A stretch of DNA of 64,000 bases from Flavobacteriaceae bacterium CP2B (GCA_001683825.1 LXTR01000048.1:62001-126000); one strand, 5' to 3'. Shown: positions 9,855 to 19,275, counted from the first letter of the stretch. Notes: generated by a model not told the origin, from the letters alone. Translations and numbers: made by a program.

Positions 9855-9893
9855 TTTAAACCCGGGGTTCCAAACCCCACCCCGGGTTTTAAA
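9855..9893. repeat. Nested inverted repeat (TTTAAACCCGGGG arms)
   Basis: Left arm TTTAAACCCGGGG (9855-9867) pairs with CCCCGGGTTTTAAA (9880-9893), with one extra T in the right arm. An alternative inner hairpin GGGGTT-CCA-AACCCC (9864-9878) competes for the same bases. The element could act in both directions. Confidence 0.75.
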
Positions 9894-10059
9894 TTAACCG
9901 TATGGCCTGCAAAAAAAAATCAGGGAAGGAGAAAGTCACAGGGGGTTGGCCACGGGTGGTAAAGCCCTGTCCGCGACTTGATGTTCAGGGCAAACGGCCG
10001 GAACACCGTAAAACCGCCATGTACTGCAAGTTTTTTGCATGGCACGATGCTACCTTTGC

Positions 10060-10088
10060 CTTGGGGCGGGGCCAGGCACCCCGCCAAG
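10060..10088. repeat. Inverted repeat, 10-bp stem with 2-base bulge
   Basis: CTTGGGGCGGGG and CCCCGCCAAG pair around a 7-base loop CCAGGCA, with two unpaired G in the left arm. The flanks (GCCATGTAC at 10014 and GTACCATG at 10087) could extend the stem with a bulge. Confidence 0.7.
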
Positions 10089-10227
10089 TACCATGTGTTG
10101 AAAATTTAAGGATGTTTTTAGACCGGTGCAACCCTCATTGGGGGGGGCTCATCAACACCCGTAAAAAGGATGCTCCACCCGGCTCGGAAGGTGCCCTGGG
10201 GCGGCATGGGCCCTCCGATTCCCCGGA

Positions 10228-11355
10228 CTAGACCGATACGTTCTTTTTCATGCCTACCCGGATCATTTCAAAGAATTCATCAAAGAGGTAGTTGGCGTCG
10301 TGTGGCCCGGGGCTGGCTTCGGGGTGGTACTGTACGGAAAACACAGGTTTCCCCTTCATCCGCATGCCCGCTACCGTATGGTCATTCAGGTGCACATGGG
10401 TGATTTCCAGGTCCGGATGGGCCTCTGTTTCTTCCCTGTTCACGGCAAAACCATGGTTTTGGGACGTTATTTCCCCTTTACCCGTCAGCAGGTTCTTGAC
10501 CGGGTGGTTGATCCCCCGGTGCCCGTGGTGCATTTTATAGGTAGAAACCCCATTGGCCAGCGCGATCACCTGGTGGCCCAGGCAGATCCCAAAAAGGGGT
10601 TTGTCTTTGGCGATGATCTTCCCGGCCAGGGCAATGGCAGCGCTAAGGGGTTCCGGATCCCCGGGGCCATTGGAAATAAAATACCCGTGGGGCTCCCAGG
10701 CACTGACTTCTTCAAAAGTCGCGTCATAGGGAAATACCTTGATATACGCATCCCTTTGGGCCAGGTTCCTCAGGATGTTCTTTTTGATCCCAATATCCAG
10801 GGCGGCAATTCTATAGGTGGCCTTCGGGTCCCCCGCAAAGTAGGGCTGCCTGGTAGAAACGCTGGAGGCAAGTTCAAGGCCTTTCATGTCAGGCACCTCC
10901 TTAAGGGCCTGCTTCAGTTCGTCTACCTTGTCAACCTTGGTAGAAATGACCGCGTTCATAGCACCATGATCCCGGATATAGGCTACCAAAGCCCTGGTAT
11001 CCACATCCGAAATGGCAAACAGCTTATTGTCGTCCAAAAATTCCTTCAGGCTGTGATCGGCATTCGGCCGCGAATATTCATAACTGAAATTCTTGCAGAT
11101 CAGGCCGGCAATCTTGACCCCGTCCGATTCCACTTCCTCCACATTGGTGCCGTAGTTCCCAATGTGGGCGTTGGTGGCTACCATCAGCTGCCCAAAATAC
11201 GAAGGGTCCGTAAAGATCTCCTGGTACCCGGTCATCCCGGTGTTGAAACACACTTCTCCAAAAGCGGTACCCTCCTTGTCCCCTACGGCCTTCCCGTAAA
11301 AAATTGTGCCGTCGGCAAGGAGCAACAACGCCTTTTTCTTGCTTTGATACTTCAT
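10228..11355 (-). CDS. carA: Carbamoyl-phosphate synthase small (glutaminase) subunit
   Basis: 375 residues. The subunit hydrolyses glutamine and passes ammonia to CarB for carbamoyl phosphate, the precursor of pyrimidines and arginine. The N-terminal half is the CarA-specific domain (LADGTIFYG, FNTGMTGYQEIFTDPSY). The C-terminal half is a class I glutamine amidotransferase with the nucleophile in GICLGHQ (Cys258) and the His-Glu pair in QYHPEASPGPHDA. carB is not in the window. It follows rplQ with a terminator between them, so it is either expressed by readthrough or from a promoter inside the 95-base gap, where TATGTTTC (11393-11386, minus) is a weak candidate. Confidence 0.97.
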   Translation of the reverse strand: MKYQSKKKALLLLADGTIFYGKAVGDKEGTAFGEVCFNTGMTGYQEIFTDPSYFGQLMVATNAHIGNYGTNVEEVESDGVKIAGLICKNFSYEYSRPNADHSLKEFLDDNKLFAISDVDTRALVAYIRDHGAMNAVISTKVDKVDELKQALKEVPDMKGLELASSVSTRQPYFAGDPKATYRIAALDIGIKKNILRNLAQRDAYIKVFPYDATFEEVSAWEPHGYFISNGPGDPEPLSAAIALAGKIIAKDKPLFGICLGHQVIALANGVSTYKMHHGHRGINHPVKNLLTGKGEITSQNHGFAVNREETEAHPDLEITHVHLNDHTVAGMRMKGKPVFSVQYHPEASPGPHDANYLFDEFFEMIRVGMKKNVSV

Positions 11356-11395
11356 TTTTTCACTGTCATTTTATGGTTTTACAAAGAAACATAAA

Positions 11396-11425
11396 AAAAG
11401 GATAAGCTTTTAGGCTTATCCTTTT
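11396..11425 (-). terminator. Terminator of the ribosomal protein super-operon
   Basis: AAAAGGATAAGC and GCTTATCCTTTT form a perfect 12-bp stem with a 6-base loop, flanked by A and T runs on both sides (minus-strand T run of seven). It starts 26 bases after the rplQ stop. The symmetrical A/T flanks would let it work on both strands. Confidence 0.93.
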
Positions 11426-11450
11426 CCAATTGTAATTATGTATGAACAAT

Positions 11451-12092
11451 TTATTCTTCCGAATCATCGGGCTTTGCTTCTTTCTTTGATTCAGGTTTTG
11501 TCTCGGCCTTGGCATCTGCTTTGGGTTCCGCCTTGGCTTCTGCTTTAGGCTCGGCTTTGGCTTCGGCCTTTGGCTCTGCTTTAGGCTCTGCTTTAGGCTC
11601 GGCTTTGGCTTCGGTTTTCTCGGTGGCAGCAGGGGCCGGGGTGGTCTCCGATTTTTTGGCTCCCCCCCTACGGGTCGACTTCTTCTTCTTGGGTTTGCCG
11701 GCATTGTACAACTCGTTGAAATCTACGAGCTCTATCATGGCCATATCGGCATTGTCCCCTAAACGGCTACCCAGTTTAATAATACGGGTATAGCCGCCCG
11801 GACGGTCGCCTACCTTTTCCGCGACAGTCCCGAACAATTCGCTCACCGCGCCTTTGTCACGCAGGTTCCTGAAAACGATTCGCCTGTTGTGGGTCCCTTT
11901 TTCAGCCGAAACATTGTTCTCGGCCTTGGACTTGGTAATCAGAGGCTCAATGAATTGCTTAAGCGCTTTGGCCTTGGCTACTGTGGTATTGATGCGTTTG
12001 TGCTCAATCAGGGAACAGGCCATGTTGGCCAGCATAGACCTCCTGTGTGCGGCCTTTCTTCCTAAATGATTTACTTTCTTTCCGTGTCTCAT
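11451..12092 (-). CDS. rplQ: 50S ribosomal protein L17 with long repetitive C-terminal tail
   Basis: 213 residues. The first 130 are canonical bL17 ([20 protein letters not shown] at the start, then the [15 protein letters not shown] and [15 protein letters not shown] blocks), which sits near the tunnel exit of the 50S subunit. A basic linker ([12 protein letters not shown], 133-144) is followed by about 65 residues of low complexity in which AEPK/AEAK units repeat, ending in an acidic DDSEE. Typical L17 proteins stop near residue 120-160. The tail is encoded by imperfect 12-base repeats. It is the last gene of the super-operon and is followed by a strong terminator. Confidence 0.95.
11505..11612 (-). 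repeat. Imperfect 12-base tandem repeats coding the L17 tail (AEPK/AEAK units)
   Basis: Codes residues 161-196 of L17: nine consecutive four-residue units of the type A-E-[PA]-K, with one unit reading ADAK. Codons vary between units, so the repeat is older than a fresh slippage event, but unit number could still differ between strains. Confidence 0.85.
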
Positions 12093-12142
12093 CGTTCTTA
12101 CTGTATATGCCCTCCTACGGCCTCACGGCCCGGGGGTCTATA

Positions 12143-13135
12143 TTAATCCTTATCCAATTTGTATTTAGAGAGGTCCATCCCAAAGTTCAGGCCTTTGTTG
12201 ATGACCAGTTCCTCGAGTTCCGTCAGGGACTTTTTACCAAAATTCCGGAACTTCATCAGGTCGTTTTTGTTAAAGGAAACCAGGTCCCCCAATGTATCAA
12301 CCTCTGCAGCTTTCAGGCAATTCAGCGCCCTTACAGACAGGTCCATGTCAACCAGTTTGGTTTTGAGCAACTGCCGCATATGCAGGGATTCCTCATCATA
12401 GGTCTCTGTTTGCGCGATCTCATCGGCCTCCAGGGTAATGCGCTCGTCTGAAAAGAGCATAAAATGGTGGATCAGCACCTTGGCAGCCTCGGTCAATGCA
12501 TCCTTGGGGTGGATAGAACCATCGGTAACGATCTCAAAAACCAGCTTTTCATAGTCGGTCTTTTGCTCTACCCTAAAATTCTCGATGCTGTATTTCACAT
12601 TCTTGACCGGGGTAAAGATAGAATCTACAGAAATGCTGCCCAGGGGCGCGTTGGATTTTTTGTTTTCCTCGGCGGGTACATAGCCACGGCCCTTTTCAAT
12701 GATAAGCTCCATGTTGATGCTCACCTTGGGGTCCATATTGCAGATGACCAGCTCCGGGTTAAGGATTTGGTAACCGGAAATAAATTTCTGGAAATCACCG
12801 GCAGTGAGCTGCTCTTTGCCACTCACGGAAATGGATACGGTTTCCTCGTTTACGTCGTCAATCTGACGCTTAAAGCGTACCTGCTTCAGGTTGAGGATCA
12901 TTTCGGTTACATCTTCCACAACACCCTCTATTACCGAAAACTCGTGCTCCACCTTATCGATTCGCACCGAAGTGATCGCAAATCCTTCCAGGGAGGAAAG
13001 CAGCACCCTTCTCAGGGCGTTCCCGACAGTGAGCCCATAACCAGGTTCCAAAGGACGAAACTCAAATTTCCCTTCGAAATCTGAGGAATCTATCATTATA
13101 ACTTTATCGGGTTTCTGAAAATTAAATAATGCCAT
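12143..13135 (-). CDS. rpoA: RNA polymerase alpha subunit
   Basis: 330 residues. The N-terminal assembly domain (about 1-230) has the [19 protein letters not shown] block that seeds core enzyme assembly. The C-terminal domain (about 255-325) has [16 protein letters not shown] and [17 protein letters not shown], the helix-hairpin-helix surface contacting DNA and activators. It lies between rpsD and rplQ, 50 bases upstream of rplQ and 17 bases after rpsD. Confidence 0.98.
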   Translation of the reverse strand: MALFNFQKPDKVIMIDSSDFEGKFEFRPLEPGYGLTVGNALRRVLLSSLEGFAITSVRIDKVEHEFSVIEGVVEDVTEMILNLKQVRFKRQIDDVNEETVSISVSGKEQLTAGDFQKFISGYQILNPELVICNMDPKVSINMELIIEKGRGYVPAEENKKSNAPLGSISVDSIFTPVKNVKYSIENFRVEQKTDYEKLVFEIVTDGSIHPKDALTEAAKVLIHHFMLFSDERITLEADEIAQTETYDEESLHMRQLLKTKLVDMDLSVRALNCLKAAEVDTLGDLVSFNKNDLMKFRNFGKKSLTELEELVINKGLNFGMDLSKYKLDKD

Positions 13136-13152
13136 ATTCGGATCTGTGTTGT

Positions 13153-13758
13153 TTATTTTGAGTATAACTCGACAATTAGTTGTTCCTTGATGTTCTCCGG
13201 AATCTGGATACGCTCCGGTACGGAAATAAAGGAACCTTCCATTTTTTCAGAATTCCAATTAAGCCACTCGTATACACTGCTATTGGCAGAGAGGGAATCT
13301 TTTATGGTCTGTAATGACTTGGACTTTTCGCGAACCCCAACAACATCGCCGGCATTCAGGGTATAGGAAGGGATGTTCACCACTTCCCCGTTTACGGTAA
13401 TGTGCCTGTGTGACACCAATTGGCGGGCTCCCCTCCTGGACGTGGAGATACCAAGGCGGTACACCACATTGTCCAGTCTAGCCTCGCAAAGCTGGAGCAG
13501 CACCTCGCCGGTTACACCCTTGCTCCTGTTGGCACGGGTAAAGATATTCCGGAACTGCCGCTCAAGGATCCCGTAGGTATACTTGGCTTTCTGCTTTTCC
13601 ATCAGCTGGATCGCATATTCCGATTTCTTTCCACGCCGGCGGTTGTTTCCGTGTTGGCCGGGCGGATAATTCTTTTTCTCGAAAGACTTGTCGTCTCCGA
13701 ATATCGCCTCGCCGAATTTACGGGCGATCTTTGATTTTGGTCCTGTGTATCTTGCCAT
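13153..13758 (-). CDS. rpsD: 30S ribosomal protein S4
   Basis: 201 residues of uS4, a primary 16S rRNA binder and, in E. coli, a translational repressor of its operon. The N-terminal region lacks Cys, so it is the zinc-free form. The S4 RNA-binding domain includes [13 protein letters not shown] and [19 protein letters not shown] 114-base gap separates it from rpsK, the largest gap in this part of the cluster; it contains only short inverted repeats (ACCTGTTTCAGGT). Confidence 0.97.
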   Translation of the reverse strand: MARYTGPKSKIARKFGEAIFGDDKSFEKKNYPPGQHGNNRRRGKKSEYAIQLMEKQKAKYTYGILERQFRNIFTRANRSKGVTGEVLLQLCEARLDNVVYRLGISTSRRGARQLVSHRHITVNGEVVNIPSYTLNAGDVVGVREKSKSLQTIKDSLSANSSVYEWLNWNSEKMEGSFISVPERIQIPENIKEQLIVELYSK

Positions 13759-13872
13759 CTTCTTAAAGTTTGGGAATGAGATTATGAATTAAGGCTTGTC
13801 CTTCGATAATCGCAATTCATCCCCGGTGAAAATACCTGTTTCAGGTAGTTATGAATGATTGAATGATTTTAC

Positions 13873-14283
13873 TTAAACGCGACGTCGCTTGGGCGGCCTG
13901 CATCCATTGTGCGGCAGTGGGGTAACGTCAATGATCTCCGTCACCTCGATCCCGGCATTGTGGATAGAGCGGATCGCCGATTCGCGGCCATTTCCAGGCC
14001 CCTTAACGTACACCTTTACCTTGCGCAACCCAGCTTCATGGGCTGTTTTGGAACATTCTTCCGCAGCTACCTGGGCAGCATAAGGGGTGTTCTTCTTAGA
14101 CCCCCTGAAACCCATTTTCCCGGCAGAAGCCCAGGAAATAACATCCCCCTTTTTGTTGGTAAGGGAAATGATGATATTGTTGAAGGATGCCGCGATATGC
14201 GCCTCCCCTGTAGACTCAACAATAACTTTGCGCTTCTTGGCGGTCTTGGTGGATTTTGCCGACTTGGTATTTGTCTTTGCCAT
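13873..14283 (-). CDS. rpsK: 30S ribosomal protein S11
   Basis: 136 residues of uS11, which lines the mRNA exit region of the 30S platform. The N-terminus carries a Lys/Thr/Ser-rich extension (about 20 residues) before the conserved [17 protein letters not shown]. The C-terminal signature [23 protein letters not shown] is intact. It follows rpsM after 96 bases. Confidence 0.97.
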   Translation of the reverse strand: MAKTNTKSAKSTKTAKKRKVIVESTGEAHIAASFNNIIISLTNKKGDVISWASAGKMGFRGSKKNTPYAAQVAAEECSKTAHEAGLRKVKVYVKGPGNGRESAIRSIHNAGIEVTEIIDVTPLPHNGCRPPKRRRV

Positions 14284-14379
14284 ACCTGTTTGTATTCTGT
14301 ATTAATGATGCGTAGTGCCCGCTTTTCTCAGGAAGCCAGCCCAAATAGGCCGCATCCCGTGAACACCGTACTACAATTG

Positions 14380-14754
14380 TTACTTGGTCGCCTTCTTCTT
14401 GTTGGCAACAGTTTTCCTTTTTCCCTTCCTGGTCCTCGAATTGTTCTTGGTACGCTGACCACGCAACGGAAGGCCGGATCGGTGACGGATACCCCTGTAG
14501 CAACCAATATCCATCAAACGCTTGATGTTCAGTTGGGTCTCCGAACGCAATTCCCCTTCAATCTTGTACGAAGAAACCACGTCACGGATCCGCCCGATTT
14601 CGTCATCGGACCAATCAGAGACCTTGGCATCTTCATTTACTTCAGCTTTAGCCAGGATTTCCTGTGCCCTGCTCCTGCCGATACCGAAAATATAGGTAAG
14701 GGCGACAGCGCCACGTTTTTGTTTAGGTATATCAACACCTGCTATTCTTGCCAT
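14380..14754 (-). CDS. rpsM: 30S ribosomal protein S13
   Basis: 124 residues of uS13, located in the 30S head where it contacts 50S and the P-site t[17 protein letters not shown] at the start, the helix-two-turn-helix [14 protein letters not shown], and the basic tail with [14 protein letters not shown] are all visible. It starts only two bases after the stop of rpmJ. Confidence 0.97.
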   Translation of the reverse strand: MARIAGVDIPKQKRGAVALTYIFGIGRSRAQEILAKAEVNEDAKVSDWSDDEIGRIRDVVSSYKIEGELRSETQLNIKRLMDIGCYRGIRHRSGLPLRGQRTKNNSRTRKGKRKTVANKKKATK

Positions 14755-14756
14755 AA

Positions 14757-14873
14757 TTACCCTTGTCTTTGTTTAAATCTAGGATTCTTCTTGTTAATCA
14801 CGTATAGCCTGCCCTTCCTGCGAACAATCTTGCAATCGGCACTTCTTTTCTTAATGGATGCTCTTACTTTCAT
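14757..14873 (-). CDS. rpmJ: 50S ribosomal protein L36 (zinc-free type)
   Basis: 38 residues, translated by eye: [17 protein letters not shown] at the start and [13 protein letters not shown] at the end. Position between infA and rpsM and the KxRxSxKK...RRKG...KQRQG pattern identify bL36. Only one Cys (residue 14) of the four Cys/His zinc ligands seen in the metal-binding form remains, so this is a C-minus paralogue type that does not need zinc. There is a 12-base gap to infA. Confidence 0.95.
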   Translation of the reverse strand: MKVRASIKKRSADCKIVRRKGRLYVINKKNPRFKQRQG

Positions 14874-14885
14874 CTATCTAATTTC

Positions 14886-15101
14886 TTAATATCTATATGT
14901 AATTCTCGCCTTGCTTAAATCATATGGGCTCATTTCGAGCTTTACTTTATCCCCGGGCAACAATTTGATATAATGCATGCGCATCTTGCCGGAGATATGC
15001 GCGGTGACCACATGACCATTTTCCAGTTCAACCCGGAACATGGCATTGGACAATGCCTCTATGATGGTCCCGTCCTGTTCTATGGGTGCTTGTTTGGCCA
15101 T
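14886..15101 (-). CDS. infA: Translation initiation factor IF-1
   Basis: 71 residues, the usual length, forming one OB-fold ([48 protein letters not shown]). It binds the 30S A site during initiation. It lies three bases after the secY stop. Confidence 0.97.
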   Translation of the reverse strand: MAKQAPIEQDGTIIEALSNAMFRVELENGHVVTAHISGKMRMHYIKLLPGDKVKLEMSPYDLSKARITYRY

Positions 15102-15104
15102 ATA

Positions 15105-16448
15105 TTATGCTACTTTTCTGTTTTTACCGGTTTTCATCAGGCCGTCATAATGCCTGTTGAGCAAATAGGAATTCACCTGTTGCACCGTGTCTATGGCCAC
15201 CCCAACCATGATCAGCAGCGATGTACCCCCATAAAAAAGGGCCCATCCCGGCTGCAGGTCCATCAACTTCACCACCACTGCGGGCAGGACCGCCAGGACC
15301 GCCAGGAATACAGATCCCGGCAAGGTGATCAAAGACATGATCTTATCCAGGAAATCGGCCGTTTCTTTGCCCGGGCGTATTCCCGGGATAAAACCGCCAC
15401 TGCGTTTCAGGTCGTCGGCCATCTTGTTGGTGGGTACCGTAATCGCCGTATAGAAATAGGTGAATATGATAATCAACAAGGCAAACAAGATGTTGTACGC
15501 CAGGCCAAAAATATCCTGGAACTGTACTTCCATCCATTGCCCAACTGCAGTGCTGTTAAACGTCCTCCCCAATAAACCGGGGGCGAACATGATCGCCTGG
15601 GCGAAGATAATGGGCATGACCCCGGAAGCATTCAGCTTCAACGGGATATACTGTCGCGAGCCCATCACATTTTTTTCGTAGCCGCCAGAAGCCGTCCTTC
15701 GCGCATACTGCACGGGGATCCTCCGGGTGGCCATCACCAGCAATACGCTGGCAAGGATGACCAGGAACCACAAGATCACTTCTATCAGCATAAACATCAG
15801 GCCGCCGGTATTGTTTGTGGTCCTGGAGATAAACTCCTGCACGAACGACTGGGGCAGGGTAGCGATGATCCCGATCATAATGAGCAGGGAGATCCCATTG
15901 CCGATCCCTTTATCCGTGATCTTCTCTCCAAGCCACATAGCAAAAACACAGCCTGTTACCAGGATGATCACCGATGGTACAATAAAATTAAGTCCTTTCC
16001 CCAGGAGGAAAGCACTGTCCGGAACACCAAGCGCCCCCAGGCTGTAAAGATAGGCAGGAGCCTGAACGATACAGATCCCTATGGTCAGCCAGCGGGTAAT
16101 CTGGTTTTTGGTTTTCCTGCCGCTTTCCCCTTCCTTGTCCAGTTTCTGGAGGTAGGGCACGGCAATCCCCATCAGTTGCACCACGATGGAGGCCGAAATG
16201 TAAGGCATGATGCCCAGGGCAAATACAGAGGCGTTGGCAAAGGCCCCGCCGGTAAATGCGTTTAATATTCCCAGGATACCCTGTTCGGTATTGGTAGACA
16301 ATTCTGCCAGCTGGGAGGTATCAATACCGGGAAGAACCACCTGGCACCCAAAACGGTATACCAACAGCAGCCCAAGGGTCACAATAATGCGGCCCCTCAG
16401 TTCATCAATCTTCCAGATATTTGATATGATCTCAAAAAATTTCTTCAT
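15105..16448 (-). CDS. secY: Protein translocase channel subunit SecY
   Basis: 447 residues with ten predicted membrane helices. It forms the protein-conducting channel with SecE and SecG in the inner membrane. Recognisable parts are the plug-helix region FGCQVVLPGIDTSQL, the helix 2 GIMPYISASIVVQLM, and cytoplasmic loops with GESGRKTKNQITRW and the C-terminal GFIPGIRPGKETADFL. It sits between rplO (15 bases) and infA as in most bacteria. Confidence 0.98.
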   Translation of the reverse strand: MKKFFEIISNIWKIDELRGRIIVTLGLLLVYRFGCQVVLPGIDTSQLAELSTNTEQGILGILNAFTGGAFANASVFALGIMPYISASIVVQLMGIAVPYLQKLDKEGESGRKTKNQITRWLTIGICIVQAPAYLYSLGALGVPDSAFLLGKGLNFIVPSVIILVTGCVFAMWLGEKITDKGIGNGISLLIMIGIIATLPQSFVQEFISRTTNNTGGLMFMLIEVILWFLVILASVLLVMATRRIPVQYARRTASGGYEKNVMGSRQYIPLKLNASGVMPIIFAQAIMFAPGLLGRTFNSTAVGQWMEVQFQDIFGLAYNILFALLIIIFTYFYTAITVPTNKMADDLKRSGGFIPGIRPGKETADFLDKIMSLITLPGSVFLAVLAVLPAVVVKLMDLQPGWALFYGGTSLLIMVGVAIDTVQQVNSYLLNRHYDGLMKTGKNRKVA

Positions 16449-16463
16449 AGTTGCGGTCGTTCC

Positions 16464-16916
16464 TTACAAACTTATTGCCTCACCGCCTGCCGCTTCAATG
16501 GCTGCTTTGGCACTGGCCGTAAATTTATGAGCAGATACTTTAAGGGCAGCCTTCAGCTCTCCCCCTCCCAATATTTTTACCAGGTCGCTCTTGCGGGCTA
16601 TTTTTTGGGCCACGAGCTCTTCCGGGCCCACGGTTTTCTTAATCCCGCCCTTGTCCACGAGTGCCTGAAGGTCTTTCAGGTTGATCTCGCGATATTCGAT
16701 CCGGTTGATATTGGTGAAGCCAAACTTGGGCACCCGGCGCTGTAAAGGCATCTGCCCTCCTTCGAAGCCGATCTTTTTGGAATAACCAGACCTCGATTTG
16801 GCACCTTTATGGCCACGGGTGGCCGTTCCGCCTTTTCCGGAACCTTCGCCCCTGCCGATAATCTTACCGCTTTTATGTACGGATCCCTTTGCGGGTTTTA
16901 AGCTACTTAAATCCAT
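16464..16916 (-). CDS. rplO: 50S ribosomal protein L15
   Basis: 150 residues of uL15, a late-assembly 50S protein. The Gly/Lys/Arg-rich N-terminus (GRGEGSGKGGTATRGHKG) and GFEGGQMPLQRRVPKFGF are characteristic, and the globular C-terminus ends GEAISL. It starts 13 bases after the rpmD stop. Confidence 0.97.
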   Translation of the reverse strand: MDLSSLKPAKGSVHKSGKIIGRGEGSGKGGTATRGHKGAKSRSGYSKKIGFEGGQMPLQRRVPKFGFTNINRIEYREINLKDLQALVDKGGIKKTVGPEELVAQKIARKSDLVKILGGGELKAALKVSAHKFTASAKAAIEAAGGEAISL

Positions 16917-16929
16917 GACACTGCTTTAT

Positions 16930-17109
16930 TTAAGCTTCCTCTGTGGAAACCAAGTGTTTTACTTTATCGATCATACCAAGAATATTGGGCGTAGTTTCAT
17001 GCTCCACCACCTGACCGATCCTTCGCAATCCCAGCGCCTCCAAAGTGCGCTTCTGGTTTTGCGGCCTTTTGATGCCGCTTTTTACCTGCTTTACCTTAAT
17101 CTTTGCCAT
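16930..17109 (-). CDS. rpmD: 50S ribosomal protein L30
   Basis: 59 residues, translated by eye: MAKIKVKQVKSGIKRPQNQ, then TLEALGLRRIGQVVEHE and NILGMIDKVKHLV. The L30 signature and its place between rpsE and rplO settle the identity. It is normal length for bacterial uL30. ATG is at 17109-17107 and TAA at 16932-16930. Confidence 0.95.
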   Translation of the reverse strand: MAKIKVKQVKSGIKRPQNQKRTLEALGLRRIGQVVEHETTPNILGMIDKVKHLVSTEEA

Positions 17110-17120
17110 TGTATTCCTGA

Positions 17121-17645
17121 TTATCCTTTAAAAACTTTCTCCAGGGAGATACCCCGCTGGCTGGCTACCGTCCTGGCATCCCTTAATTGCAAGAGGGCAT
17201 CAAAAGTCGCCTTCACCACGTTGTGCGGGTTGGATGACCCTTGTGACTTAGACAACACATCGTGCACACCCACAGCTTCCAGTACCGCCCTTACCGCACC
17301 ACCGGCGATAACCCCGGTACCGTGAGAGGCAGGCTGTATATAGACACGGGCACCACCATACTTGCCTTTTTGCTCGTGGGGCAGTGTTCCTTTGTTGAGC
17401 GGGATACGTACCAGGTTCTTCTTGGCATCCTCAATAGCCTTGGCGATGGCGGTGGCAACTTCCTTGGATTTACCCAATCCGTGGCCTACTACCCCGTTTT
17501 CATCGCCCACCACGACGATGGCCGAAAATCCAAAGGCCCTACCACCCTTGGTTACCTTGGTTACCCGTTGCACCCCAACAAGGCGGTCTTTTAATTCCAG
17601 ACCTCCGGGTTTCACTAATTCTACATTTTTGTATTTCCCGTACAT
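17121..17645 (-). CDS. rpsE: 30S ribosomal protein S5
   Basis: 174 residues of uS5, which helps mRNA unwinding and decoding accuracy at the mRNA entry site. The dsRNA-binding-like domain [22 protein letters not shown] and the second domain with [18 protein letters not shown] are intact. It is separated from rplR by eight bases. Confidence 0.97.
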   Translation of the reverse strand: MYGKYKNVELVKPGGLELKDRLVGVQRVTKVTKGGRAFGFSAIVVVGDENGVVGHGLGKSKEVATAIAKAIEDAKKNLVRIPLNKGTLPHEQKGKYGGARVYIQPASHGTGVIAGGAVRAVLEAVGVHDVLSKSQGSSNPHNVVKATFDALLQLRDARTVASQRGISLEKVFKG

Positions 17646-17653
17646 ACGCTTAA

Positions 17654-18010
17654 TTAAAATTTTAGTCCTGCTTCCCTTGCACCTTCCGCCAGGGCTTTGA
17701 CCCTACCGTGGTACAAGTTGCCCCCGCGGTCAAAGGCGACTTTCTCAATACCGGCCTTTATGGCTTTCTCTGCAATGACCTTCCCAACCTGGGCGGCGAT
17801 TTCACTCTTGGTGCCTTTGGCTTTGCTCATTTCCTTGTCCCTGGAAGAAGCGGATGCCAGGGTAACGCCCTTGTTGTCGTCAATCAATTGCGCATAAATT
17901 TCCTTGTTGCTTCTGAAAACAGACATCCTTGGCCGCTCAGCGGTACCAAAAGATACCTTTCTGATCCTGCGGTGGATGCGCTCCCTTCTCTCAGTCTTTG
18001 ATAATCCCAT
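17654..18010 (-). CDS. rplR: 50S ribosomal protein L18
   Basis: 118 residues of uL18, which carries 5S rRNA into the 50S subunit. The basic N-terminus [21 protein letters not shown] and the C-terminal [24 protein letters not shown] are typical. It follows rplF after 10 bases. Confidence 0.97.
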   Translation of the reverse strand: MGLSKTERRERIHRRIRKVSFGTAERPRMSVFRSNKEIYAQLIDDNKGVTLASASSRDKEMSKAKGTKSEIAAQVGKVIAEKAIKAGIEKVAFDRGGNLYHGRVKALAEGAREAGLKF

Positions 18011-18020
18011 ACTACCGTTA

Positions 18021-18563
18021 TTAAGCTGATTTACCTGCTTTTCTTCTTAATTGTTCACCTACAAACTTGATCCCTTTGCCTTTGTAAGGTTCCGGCTTGC
18101 GGAAAGACCGTATTTTGGCTGCGATCTGCCCCACCAACTGCTTGTCGTGAGAGGTGAGTTTAATAGTGGGGTTCTTCCCCTTTTCTGAAGTGGTCTCCAC
18201 CTTTACTTCGGGTGCCAATTCAAATATAATATTGTGAGAGAATCCCAATGCAAGGTCAAGTTTCTGCCCCTGGTTGCTGGCCCTGTAGCCCACGCCAACC
18301 AGTTCCAGCTCCTTGGTCCACCCTTTAGACACCCCCTTGACCATGTTGTTGATCAACGCACGGTACAAACCGTGTTTCGCTTTGTGATCCTTGGATTCTG
18401 AAGGCCTTTCAACGATCACCTCCCCGTCTTCCACCGTGATCTTCACATCGGAATATTCCTGGGTAAGCTCGCCCAATTTCCCTTTAACGGTGATCAGGTT
18501 ATCCTTCACTTCCACCGTGGTTCCCTCGGCTATCTTGACTGGATTGTTCCCTATTCTAGACAT
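18021..18563 (-). CDS. rplF: 50S ribosomal protein L6
   Basis: 180 residues of uL6, two similar domains at the base of the L7/L12 stalk. [17 protein letters not shown] starts the protein and [22 protein letters not shown] closes it, both typical. It has a 21-base gap to rpsH. Confidence 0.97.
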   Translation of the reverse strand: MSRIGNNPVKIAEGTTVEVKDNLITVKGKLGELTQEYSDVKITVEDGEVIVERPSESKDHKAKHGLYRALINNMVKGVSKGWTKELELVGVGYRASNQGQKLDLALGFSHNIIFELAPEVKVETTSEKGKNPTIKLTSHDKQLVGQIAAKIRSFRKPEPYKGKGIKFVGEQLRRKAGKSA

Positions 18564-18584
18564 TTTCTTTCGCTTTTATGCTTA

Positions 18585-18983
18585 TTAATACACATAGCAG
18601 AGCACTTCGCCCCCTACATTATCCTGCCTGGCCTGCTTGCTGGTCATTACCCCGTGAGAGGTAGAAACTATGGCTATTCCCAGGCCGTTGAGTACCCTTG
18701 GCAACTCGTCGGAACCGGCATACTTGCGCAGCCCCGGCTTACTGATACGTTGGATTTTCTTGATAACAGGCTCCTTGGTGAGCTTGTCGTATTTCAGTGC
18801 TATCTTAATGCTGCCCTGTACCTTGTCATCCTCAAATTTGTAGCTCAGGATATACCCCTGGTCAAACAAAATCTTGGTGATTTCTTTCTTCAAATTGGAA
18901 GCTGGAATTTCCACCACCCTGTGGCCCGCCCTGCTGGCGTTCCGGATTCGGGTCAAATAATCTGAAATAGGATCTGTAAACAT
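18585..18983 (-). CDS. rpsH: 30S ribosomal protein S8
   Basis: 132 residues of uS8, a primary binder of the 16S central domain and the spc operon repressor in E. coli. [17 protein letters not shown] at the N-terminus and the signature [20 protein letters not shown] are present. Confidence 0.97.
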   Translation of the reverse strand: MFTDPISDYLTRIRNASRAGHRVVEIPASNLKKEITKILFDQGYILSYKFEDDKVQGSIKIALKYDKLTKEPVIKKIQRISKPGLRKYAGSDELPRVLNGLGIAIVSTSHGVMTSKQARQDNVGGEVLCYVY

Positions 18984-19004
18984 CTTCTTACCTTTTATAT
19001 AGAA

Positions 19005-19274
19005 TTACCAACTTGCCTTTTTAACCCCCGGGATCAAACCACTGTTGGCCATTTCGCGGAATATGACCCTCGAAACGCCAAAGGTGCGCATATAGCCCTT
19101 GGGCCGTCCGGTGAGTTTGCAACGGTTGTGCATACGAACCGGGGACGCGTTCCTGGGAAGCTTTTGCAAAGCCTCGTAATCGCCGGCTTCTTTAAGCGCC
19201 TTGCGTTTCTCAGCGTATTTTGCTACCATCTTTGCCCTTTTTCGTTCCCGGGCTTTCATAGATTCTTTAGCCAT
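19005..19274 (-). CDS. rpsN: 30S ribosomal protein S14 (zinc-free long form)
   Basis: 89 residues, the long C-minus version of uS14: one Cys (in [15 protein letters not shown]) instead of the two CxxC pairs of the zinc form. The C-terminal [22 protein letters not shown] is canonical. Its ATG overlaps the rplE end region with a one-base gap (19275). Confidence 0.97.
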   Translation of the reverse strand: MAKESMKARERKRAKMVAKYAEKRKALKEAGDYEALQKLPRNASPVRMHNRCKLTGRPKGYMRTFGVSRVIFREMANSGLIPGVKKASW

Positions 19275-19275
19275 T

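Larger units (their letters stand above)
9660..10227. other. Gene-free, hairpin-rich stretch between carA and eno
   Basis: About 570 bases with no credible coding frame on either strand. The open frames on the plus strand have no recognisable protein, are Arg/Gly/Pro-rich like random GC-rich translation, and one runs into the antisense of carA. The stretch holds at least three good inverted repeats (9734-9751, 9855-9893, 10060-10088), an A9 run near 9911 and a G8 run at 10140-10147. It could hold an untranslated 3' region of carA or an unrecognised RNA gene. I searched by eye for tRNA, RNase P, SRP and tmRNA landmarks and found none convincing. Confidence 0.6.

Noticed and set aside
9864-9887. 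tRNA T-arm-like sequence GGGGTTCCAAACCCC
   Set aside because: Stem is too short, the loop lacks the TTCRA pattern, and no acceptor or anticodon arms or CCA end follow.
9687-10231. Plus-strand open frames of about 90 and 110 codons in the carA-eno gap
   Set aside because: Composition is that of random GC-rich DNA, no family is recognisable, and one frame runs into antisense of carA.
11509-11793. 94-codon plus-strand frame opposite rplQ, rich in Ser-Ala-Leu-Gly repeats
   Set aside because: It is the antisense of the AEPK repeats; the rplQ frame is a certain gene.
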